A DNA stretch of 64,000 nt from Primula veris. Taxonomy: Eukaryota; Streptophyta; Magnoliopsida; Ericales; Primulaceae. Under the pieces are notes generated by a model that was not told where the DNA came from, made no database searches, and saw nothing but the letters and a program-made list of their open reading frames with translations. Below, one piece after another: positions 55,865-64,000 of this stretch. The DNA lies in NCBI GenBank assembly GCA_963682055.1, contig OY821747.1:26658126-26722125 (forward strand). Direction: 5' to 3'. Numbering within the stretch: position 1 is the first letter of the stretch; each line of letters begins with the position of its first letter. The translations under genes were made by a program, and so were the position numbers.

Positions 55865-56549
55865 AAGGGGTGCTCAAAAAAACCGACAATCCGTTCATCC
55901 AGACCGATCAGGTAATTTGGTCTGGTTTGGTTTGAGTTTTTAATATATTTGGTATGGGCTAGGTTTTCAAAATTCCAAAACCGTTATTAATGGGCTGGGC
56001 TATGTTTAGCTCATAAAAAACCATATCAGACTAGACTTGACCAAACTGTGTTGGCCCGTTCAAAGTAAACCGTGAAAACTGTTTTAATTCACTAAAACCA
56101 CTAGTATATATATGCAAATTAACAAAATATATAATAAATTAAGTATAATAAAATTTAAATTATCTCAGCCATTGATTTTTAACCCTAATTAAGAAATAAT
56201 CATAAAATTAATTGTATACAAATTTTAGTAAGATTATTTGTTTTCTCATTTGAAATTATAATATTTATTTGAGTTTTATTTGAATTTGTGTTTACTCTGG
56301 CATTTTTGGATACAATTTACCATGTTTATTTTATTGTGAAACCGCAAGAATCCGAAATTCAACTCATAACTGAAAAGAAACGTTCAACCCGTAAGCCAGC
56401 CCGAAATCGGACCGGACCGTTGGTCTGTTGTGGTTTGGGCATGAAAATTATATTGGTCTGGTCTGGGTTCAATTTTTTCAACCCGTTTAAATATGGTCTG
56501 GGCTAGGGTTTGACAAAAACCGTTACAACCCAGCATGTGAACACCCTTA
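55865..56549. mobile_element. MITE with AAGGGTGTTCA-type ends
   Basis: The left end AAGGGGTGCTCA and the right end, inverted, AAGGGTGTTCACA form an imperfect terminal inverted repeat. Inside, GGTCTGGTTTGG/GGTCTGGTCTGGG words and GGGCTGGGC repeats are typical of a common plant MITE group. No target duplication could be confirmed. Confidence 0.5.
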
Positions 56550-56954
56550 CTAACAAGTCCGCTTTCTGAAGCCTATCATATAATACTTTACTATTAATAT
56601 AAATCAATCCAAGCATTTTGAGGCTGCCAAATTTTGCCCAAATTTTCCAAAAATACTCTCACTCTAATATTGTAATTACTCTTAAATGTCATCACTCAAT
56701 TTAAATACATAAATAACTTTAAAAATGTTATTTTACACGCATATTTATATTTCAAACAAAATTGTTGTGCATTTTTTATAAGAGTAAAACATTATGTTAC
56801 TCTTTTTATACGATTGTTAATTAATTATATTTAATCATTCGATATTTAAATTTTAAAAGAAATATTAAGTTTACTTGTCGCGATCATATCTATGTCACTA
56901 CGTATTGTACACGCAACGCGTGGACAACTATTAATATATACAAATAATGCCCAA
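56550..56954. other. intergenic, nothing recognised
   Basis: AT-rich spacer without a gene-like frame. Confidence 0.45.
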
Positions 56955-59115
56955 TAGCTACCACTTTTGAAATTATATTACTCCTAGCTACCTCCATAAT
57001 TTCATATTCTCTATAGGTACCACTTTTTAATTATTTACTTTATTTACCAAAATGTCATACACATATTTCATAAAAAAATAGAAAAAAAACACATAAAATT
57101 ATATAAAATGCAAAAAATCTCAAAATAAATGAAAAAAATCGTAAAAAATTGTAAAAATTTAAAAAAATGTATTTTTATTAAAAAAATCATAAAACATCAC
57201 AAAAAATGAAAAAAAATTACAAAAAAAAAAAAAAAAAAAATTATAAAAAATGAAAAAAATCACAAAAAATTATAAAAAACAAAAAAAATCACATAAAATT
57301 ATAAAAAACTAAAAAAATCACAAAATATTATAAAAATATAAAAAAAAAAACCACAAAATTTTATAAAAAAAAAAAAAATTATAAAAAATTATAAAAGATG
57401 AAAAAAATTAAAAAAATAACAAAAAATTATTAAAAAAATTATAAAAATTCACAAAATTATAAAAAAAAATGAAAAAAATCACAAAAAAATCAATTTTATT
57501 GAACTTTATGCACTTTCGACTGTACTAGATGCACTTTCGACTGAACCAGATGCACTTTTAGCTAAACTATATGCACTTTCAACTGAACCAGATGCACTTT
57601 TAGTTGAATCAGATGCACTTTTAGTTGAACCAGATGCAGTTTTATAGAACGATATGCACTTTTATTGAACTAGATGCACTTTGTCTGAACCATATGCACT
57701 TTCAACTGAACCAGATACACTTTTAGCTGAACCATATGCACTTTCAGCTGAATTATATGCACTTTTAGCTTAACCATATGCACTTTCAGCTGAACTATAT
57801 GCACTTTCAGTTGTACCAAATGCACTTTTAGTTGAATCAGATGCATTTTTAACAGAACTATATGCACTTTCGACTGTACTATATTCATTTTCGACTACAC
57901 TATATGCACTTTTGACTTAACTATATGTACTTTTCACTAAATTAGATGCACTTTAAGCTGAACCAGATGTACTTTCGGCTGAACCAGATGCATTTTTAGC
58001 TGAACTATATGTATACTCACTTTTATTGAACTATATTTACTTTCGACTGAATTATATGCACTTTCAACGGAACTAGATGTACTTTCAGCTGAATTGAATG
58101 CAATTTCGACTCAAATTTATGCATTTTTTACTGAACTATATGCATTTTTATTGAACTATATATGCTTTTGACTGAATTATATGTATTTTTGACTGAAGTA
58201 GATGCACTTTCAGCTCATTTAGATTAAAAAAAGCCACATTTATCATGGGAAAACCATTTTTTTGTATAAAAAAAAATCACTTTTCGGTATAAAAAGTGTT
58301 ATATTGACAAAAAAAAATTATATATTTTTTGTAATTTTTTTAAAAATTTTATGATTTTATAATTTTTTTTATAATTCTTTTTTTTTTTGTGATTTTTTTC
58401 AGTTTTTATAATTTTTTATGATTTTTGTGATTTTTTTTATAATGTTTTGTGATTTTTTGTGATTTTTGTGATTTTTTTTCATTTTTTTGATTTTTTGATT
58501 TTTTTATAATTTTTATAATTTTTTGTGATATTTTATAAGTTTTTGTCATTTTTTATATTTTTTTTTATTTTTCGGTATAAATGTTATATTGACAAAAAAA
58601 AATTATATATATTTTTTGTAATTTTTTAAAAAGTTTGTGATTTTTTTCATTTTTTGTGATTTTTTGTACTTTTTTGAATTTTTTATAATTTTTATATTTT
58701 TTTGTGATTTTTGTATTTTTTTAATAATTTTTGTATTTTTTTAATAATTTTTGGTGATTTTTTTATAATTTTTGGTGATTTTTTATAATTTTTTTTTATT
58801 TTTTGTGATTTTTTGTTATTTTTATAATTTTTTATGATTTTTTGTGATTTTTTTCATTTTTTTTTATAAATTTTTGTTTTTTTTTGTTTTTTTTTTAATT
58901 TTTGTGATTTTTTTTTTTTTTATAATTTTTTTTTTTTTTTTTTGTTGTAATTTAAAACTATTTTTTTGGGTTTGTAGAAATATAAAATATATATATTATA
59001 TTTTGGTTTGTATGACAATTTAGTAAATAAACTAAATAATTAAAAAGTGATATTTATGAGGAATGTGAAATTATCAAAGATATGTAGGAGGAATATAAGT
59101 TGCTATGATATATTT
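56955..59115. mobile_element. foldback element: A-rich and T-rich arms around a minisatellite
   Basis: The outer arms are inverted copies. Left: TTTTTAATTATTTACTTTA, TTTACCAAAATGTCATAC. Right: GTATGACAATTTAGTAAATA, AACTAAATAATTAAAAAGTG. Next come A-rich CACAAAAAATTATAAAAAA words (57060-57480) mirrored by T-rich TTTTTTGTGATTTTTTATAA words (58320-58960). In the centre (57500-58220) are about 28 units of an approximately 25-bp minisatellite, ATATGCACTTTCRRCTGAAC-like. Exact ends are approximate. A half copy with the same order lies at 41400-42180. Confidence 0.75.
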
Positions 59116-59235
59116 ATAGTGAATTTACCCCTAATATATATATATATATATATATTATTCATGAGAAATACAATACATAGTCTTAAAACGCATCATGAGC
59201 AAGCAAAGACTGAAACTGATCACACAACAGAGGAG

Positions 59236-59660
59236 GTCCAAAATTCCATAAACTAGTACCAGATTTGTCCAACCAATGAGCAAGAGCATTCACTTCTTTT
59301 CGGCACCACTCGAAACACCACCCTTCTTCTTGAGATTTTAAAGAAATAATATCCGTAAGTAAGGACTTAACCTCCCAAGGAATGGTCTACAAAACGGATG
59401 ATAAGAATCCATGTACTATTTGACTGTCCGTTTGCAAAATGACTGAGTGCCATCACAACTATTTAGCGCGAACACAAGCGATACGAACACAAGCGATACG
59501 AAGTGCCCATGCCGAGAAAGTATGAAACACACCCTCTAGAAAGTCCACCATAGTTCCGGTGTGATCCCTCGCAACTATTCCAAAACCAGCCAATGTCCGA
59601 GAAGCCTTAAAAGATGCATCGACATTAATCTTTATAACATCGATCAAGAGGCGGTCTCAA
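59236..59660 (-). pseudogene. LINE-associated RNase H remnant
   Basis: On minus it reads KINVDASFKASRTLAGFGIV and ARDHTGTMV (first catalytic Asp region of the plant RNase H type found in LINEs), then after a stop LQTDSQIVHGFLSSVL, and finally WCFEWCRKEVNALAHWLDK, the C-terminal signature. A small in-frame duplication (RIACV twice), nonsense codons and the lack of an upstream reverse transcriptase mark it as dead. Confidence 0.7.
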
Positions 59661-59839
59661 CCATATACGAGGCCGCCCTTGACCACTGCAAGTTTGTGTT
59701 GTCTCCTTTTCTGTGTAAAGCACTCGAACATAATCATTATTAGCCCATTGGATGTTTCGAATTATCAATTTAGGGTCAACAAAATTGCGCCATTATGGTC
59801 CTTCCAAATTTGCCAACAAATGTTTAATATTAACTAAAC

Positions 59840-60022
59840 CACTAAAAAAAAAGTTAAATAGTTTACTTTTTTAAAACTGTTGGTAAAATGAATGTCGTTA
59901 AATTTTAGCAACAATTTAGCAACAAAAATTATTGCTAAATTCTTGTCAAATTTAGTGGCATTCACTTTATCATCAGTTTAGCAACAGAAACTCTGATAGT
60001 AAGCTGATATTTTTTTGTAGTG
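59840..60022 (-). mobile_element. CACTA-type MITE, copy 2 (183 bp)
   Basis: Ends CACTA...TAGTG, flanked by AAC (59837-59839 and 60023-60025), a 3-bp target duplication. Inverted, it aligns along its length with 26802-26980, sharing CAAAAAAATATCAGC, GTTGCTAAACTGATGATAAAG and AAATTTAACGACA. No transposase. Confidence 0.88.
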
Positions 60023-60025
60023 AAC

Positions 60026-62262
60026 GTTATGCCCTTATTTTGTATTATTTAGTATACAGTCTTCAAACCAAACGCCTAGTACTGAAGCATAGTTGTTAAT
60101 ATGAAAAATATTAATCTAGTCGGGAAATGGAAACATAAAACATGACTAAAAAAATCTTTAAAGAATTACAAAACTATGATGAGAACATGAAAGGTGAATT
60201 TCTAGAAGGGAAACTAAGTTCGCAGTAAGTAGTAATAGGTCCAGAACAATCTAATAAGTAGAAAAGAAGAAGTTTGTAAATCCACAGTTGTTAATTTCAA
60301 CAATAATAGTAACAACATGAAAAGGTTGGAATTTATACAAATCTTATATGTCCATACTCCCAGTGGCGGAGCTAATGAAGGTCTAGAGTGGTCACATGAC
60401 CCGCTCAAGTTTTGGTAGTTATACCGTTCTCATTCACTAATACGTGCAAACATTGTTATTGGTTGTTTTGTAATTACTACGAATAAAAGAAGGATAAATC
60501 AAGACAACAAATAAATTACATATAGCTTGATTAATACAAATACTGTGTGTGTGTTTCTTGTAGCACAAATTACGAAAAATAATAACGTCTGCATGCATAT
60601 TTTAGTTAGTTCTTACATTTTTCAACTTTAAGTGTAATAAACTGTAGTCACCAAGATTTAAGTAATTAACAATTAAGGTCTATAAATGTGTTCAAGTAAA
60701 TATTGATATAAACAAAAGTTATAAGGATTTATAGTACAAAATTCTAACTATATCACAAGATGGTCAATTTATATGTTTTACGAAATGAATTTTGACCCCT
60801 CATACGAAACTTTGGCTCCGTCAGGACATATTTCATACCATAAGTTTATGTTCATTTCAAAAAACAAAAAAGTTTATGTTATTGACAAACTTTTAGTTAT
60901 GGAAATGGATGGATTGGGATTAGGAATTGATAGGTATATGATTCACAATAAGACAACTAGGCAAACACACATTTGATTGAATGTTGCACCCTCTCAAATG
61001 TATAAATTGGATATAATCACTAGCGACTATGTGGCTAAGAAATGTTGAACATGGATAGGCCTTTTCTGGCTGAATTTTATTTAGCGCCTTATGTTATCCA
61101 AAATTTGTTTGTATCTCAAGAAAACAAATGGCTAAACACAAACTAGAATTACAAATATAATGTCATAATTTTGGCGCAAACTTCAATTTGAGAAATTTAA
61201 TTACATGAATGTAATGTTCAACATATATATAGAGCACTGATTGCATACTAGTTATGTCTGCATTTCTTTGTGTAACTTATTTCAAAAGGCGACATATATG
61301 AATACCTTAAAAAATTCTAATATAATTCGTTTTTTTCAAAAGAAATACCATTATTCCTGCTGTATTTTAGAGGATGTATGTATTACTTATTTTGGACAAG
61401 TATGATATCAACAAGTAAAAGAAACTGTGTATATTTGTTTTTGGAAAATAACTCATAACCATCATAGTTTTCGGAATGGGAAACATAAATGGGATATATA
61501 GCTCTAGGATACTAGAAAAGTAAAATATGAATTCCGACAAAATTAAAATTTATTAATTTATACATAAAATAACAGTAAACGCGAAACAAGAAACATGTTT
61601 ATAAAAAATCATAACCGGATCCCATACAAGACCAGATGTACTACAGAATTTCCAATTTATAAGTCGCTACGTACGGTAAAACTCCAATGTTAGAAAAATA
61701 TTATGATTACTTTATTTTTATACATACTCTCTAAATTTACTCATCACTTTTTCACATATATTTTCGTAAAAATAATGAGATAATTAAGAACAAATATATA
61801 GAGTTACTTAAAAAATTGTTTTTATTTATGAATAGTATAGAATTAAAATAAAACATACCAAAATGAAAATACAAACTCATAACTCAAGACAAACCTTTTT
61901 AAAGAATTTGGACATTTAATTAGTGATCATCCAAACTAGAAAGTGGACATAAAGTTACTAAAAAAAAAATCAAACAGAGAAGGTAAAATTTGTTACAAAT
62001 CCGTTACGAAATGACATAAGTCGTCAATAAAGCTAAAATCCGTTGATTTTCCGTAAGACGATGATGGTAAAAAAAATCACTATTTAAATTCCTGGTTGAG
62101 TTAGTTTTTTTTTATTTATTGAAAAAATGAAATTATGGGGTATGAAGTTATGTACACCAATGATTATGTCTTAAAAGTTTAAAAAATAAAATCCCAACAA
62201 CAACCTCAAAAACCAAGCTTAAAAAAGGAAAGGCCAAAGATACTTATTATCTCACCAAATTT
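60026..62262. other. intergenic, upstream of SHMT
   Basis: AT-rich, without a supported gene. CAGTGGCGGAGC at 60361 resembles a hAT end but no partner end was found. The last few hundred bases should contain the SHMT promoter. Confidence 0.45.

Positions 62263-62289
<27 letters not shown>
62263..62289 (+). repeat. (AG)n microsatellite in the SHMT 5' leader
   Basis: About 13 AG units end 15 bases before the SHMT start codon. GA/CT runs in 5' leaders are common in plants and can act as binding sites for GAGA-binding (BBR/BPC) factors; no activity is shown here. Confidence 0.8.
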
Positions 62290-62293
<4 letters not shown>

Positions 62294-62303
62294 ATAAAAA
62301 AAG

Positions 62304-64000
62304 ATGGCAATGGCAATGGCACTTCGTAGGTTGTCATCAACTGTAGAAAAACAACCTATTAACCGTATCTTCAATGCCGGCTCTTTATATTACTTGGTTA
62401 TTCACTCTCTTTTCTTCTTTTTTTAAATTTTTTCTTTAAGATTTTTTTTTACTCCGTTCAGAGTTAAACTACGTGTAATTTTGACCATCGACCAACAATT
62501 TGTGTTAAAATCGCCGAAATGAAATTTCCAAACTGTATTCATATAGTTTAAGGCTTGAACTATAGGATAAAATTTCAATGACGGCTCTTTATATTCCGTT
62601 TAAAAACTATGTGCAATTTTGACCGATAACAACTTGTGTTAAAATTGCCGAAATGAAAATTTATAAAATTTATTCATATAGTTTAAGGTTTAAACTATAC
62701 AATAATTTTTTAATGGCGGCTCTCTCTATTACATGGTTCTATCTTACGGAGTATATTTTATTTTCTACTCCTATTTAATTGTGCACAATAAAACTATGTG
62801 CAATTTTGATCGACCAATAATTTGTATTAAATTGTCGAAATAATTTTTTACATAATCTATTCAATGTTTTAAAAAGCACGCTTCGTAGTTAAAAAAAACT
62901 CGATTCAAAGCTTAAAAAAAGCTCGCTTTTCTGCCTTTTAGGATGCTAAAAGCTTTACGCTTTTTATGGTTTTAGAATAGCTCTTGCAAAAACGTTTTAG
63001 CTAAGATTTCGCTTTTTAAAACACTGAAATCTTATCAATTATAATATAGTTTAATATTTGAATTATATGATAAACTTTTGCAAATTTTATTTTCGGCAGT
63101 TTAGTCAAGAGTTTTTTGCGGGTCAAAGTTGCAGTTAGTTTTGTAATTGACAGTTGAATGGGAACGGAGAGAGTAATTCTCTATGATTTTAGAAGTAATT
63201 ACTTAAGTATTTATAACTAATGCATTTTATGTTTATTTTGTGTTTGTAGACATCTTTGCCTGATGCAGCTGTATATGAGAAGGAGAAAGGCAGTGTATCA
63301 GTTAAGCCTTGTTTACACTTTATATTCAATGTTTCTTCTCATTTTCATTCATAGTGTTCTTTTATTTTGTATTTTTTGAACTTTTAAGTAGTGGCATAAC
63401 TAGGGAGAATTAGTTTGTTTTTTTTGGGGATTATTTGTATATTATTGGTGGAAGAATGGGACAATTTTGATTGTAATAAATGCTAAAAAAATGATTTTTT
63501 GTCAATATGGAGAGCTAGTATATGATTTATCTTCTTCTTTTGGTAAAAAAGATAGTATCTTGCTTTAGAGTTGATGAAAATACATCAACACAGTTAAAGT
63601 TTGTAGCTCATTAAAGCAGAATAGCTCTAGAATTTGGGTTAAAAATTTTAATCTTTTAGAAAGGAAGAACGTTATTGCTGGACAATTTTGATTGTAATTC
63701 ATGCTTAAAGAACAGTATTTTTGTCACATTAAGGGTATAACTAGATTATATGTTGCCTTTAATAGTAAAGCTAGTAACATTCTTTAGAGTTGATAAAGAA
63801 ATCCACAAACACAGTTAACGTTTGAAGCTTACCAAAGAAGAATAGCTCTCGAAGTTGGGAAGCCAAATGCAGAACAACCCAAAAGAAATCGTACGATAAA
63901 TGGATTAAAAAACTTGTAGGCAAATGACCCTTTAGTAGATTTTTTGTTATTAGATTTGATTTCATATTTTTGGTTTTTTTGTCTTTGGTTGTATTGCAGT
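62304..64000 (+). CDS. SHM1: mitochondrial serine hydroxymethyltransferase, 5' part
   Basis: Serine hydroxymethyltransferase is the PLP enzyme that interconverts serine and glycine with tetrahydrofolate in mitochondria, working with glycine decarboxylase in photorespiration. Only the start is here. Exon 1 (62304-62396, 31 codons) reads MAMAMALRRLSSTVEKQPIN then RIFNAGSLYYL, the family's transit peptide with its Arg and Ser residues. Exon 2 (63250-63300, 17 codons) reads TSLPDAAVYEKEKGSVS after acceptor TTTGTAG and before GTTAAG. A strong acceptor (TTTGGTTGTATTGCAG) ends at 63999, so exon 3, expected to begin WPKQLN, starts with the last base of the window. All junctions are phase 0. The catalytic domain is outside. 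The symbol is by similarity; another mitochondrial paralogue is possible. The donor of exon 1 (TTG|GTTATT) is weak and the region is triplicated. Confidence 0.85.
62370..62870 (+). repeat. three tandem units containing the SHMT exon-1 end
   Basis: The string TTCAATGCCGGCTCTTTATA occurs in exon 1 (from 62370), as a close copy from 62573 and as a third copy from about 62710 (AATGGCGGCTCTCTCTATTA, then CATG|GTTC). Each is followed by intron sequence sharing TGTGCAATTTTGACC and TTGTGTTAAAATxGCCGAAATG. The third copy would encode NGGSLYYM before a GT, closer to the family consensus than copy 1. Confidence 0.75.
62878..63030 (+). repeat. third copy of the 18.6-kb dispersed repeat
   Basis: Within SHMT intron 1. 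It shares ACTCGATTCAAAGCTTAA, GCTTTTCTGCCTTTTAG, GCTAAAAGCTTTACGC and AAAACGTTTTAGCTAAGATT with 18628-18994, in the same orientation, clearly diverged. Confidence 0.8.

Noticed and set aside
57670..57888. 72-codon frame with repeated KVHLVQL-like units
   Set aside because: It is the minisatellite read through; the period and composition explain it without coding.
60361..60420. CAGTGGCGGAGC, similar to hAT ends
   Set aside because: No matching inverted end or 8-bp duplication could be found.

Overview
The window is nuclear DNA from a plant, most likely a eudicot. It has AT-rich intergenic sequence, GT-AG introns, plant-specific gene families (a CAR-type C2 protein, the start of a mitochondrial serine hydroxymethyltransferase gene) and a dense load of Copia-type LTR retrotransposons, MITEs and minisatellites. 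I cannot name the species.

Layout: 1-5857 is a young Copia element (Copia-1) whose 5' LTR is cut by the window edge; its gag-pol frame is broken only by one amber codon inside the zinc knuckle. A broken calmodulin-like gene remnant follows (5898-6125). 7429-17682 is a complete, apparently very recent SIRE-type Copia with 1261-bp LTRs that look identical, a 5-bp target duplication (AATTC), an intact 1662-aa gag-pol and a second env-like ORF of 428 aa. 19005-20545 (minus) is a three-exon gene for a small C2-domain (CAR-like) protein. 20546-33842 is mostly non-coding with tandem duplications, a CACTA MITE (26802-26980), a LINE remnant (about 28510-28720), a 997-bp hAT-type element with a perfect 8-bp target duplication (29079-30075), a pogo/Lemi-type element carrying a transposase tail (30367-30906), and one intronless gene for a conserved 110-aa plant protein (31748-32080, minus).

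33843-40761 is the most unusual object: an Ale/Retrofit-like Copia with 204-bp LTRs differing at one position and a TTAGT duplication, so recently inserted, yet with a thoroughly broken gag-pol. Its interior carries at least 21 short hairpins that share an 8-nt loop (CC[T/A/C]G[T/A]YG[T/A]-like) while their stems all differ and remain self-complementary. Near the 3' LTR there are also four larger hairpins with covarying stems around a constant TTTTCCCACTGGGTTT-like core. This looks like a non-autonomous retroelement organised as a structured RNA.

43058-51570 is an older Copia related to Copia-1 whose 3' part (RNase H tail, 3' LTR and flank, about 48644-51570) has been inverted in place; the shared CATAT duplication proves both halves are one element. 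51931-55554 (minus) is a five-exon coiled-coil, transposon-domain-like gene with two frameshifts and no visible 5' end. 55865-56549 is a MITE, 56955-59115 a foldback element with A-rich/T-rich arms around a minisatellite (a half copy lies at 41400-42180), 59236-59660 a LINE-type RNase H remnant, and 59840-60022 a second CACTA MITE of the 26.8-kb family.

The last 1.7 kb is the 5' end of a plus-strand mitochondrial SHMT gene: exon 1, exon 2, and the first base of exon 3 at the window edge. Its exon-1 end is present three times in tandem, spilling into intron 1. The functional host genes in this window are therefore the C2 protein, the 110-aa protein and SHMT; nearly all the rest is mobile DNA and its debris.
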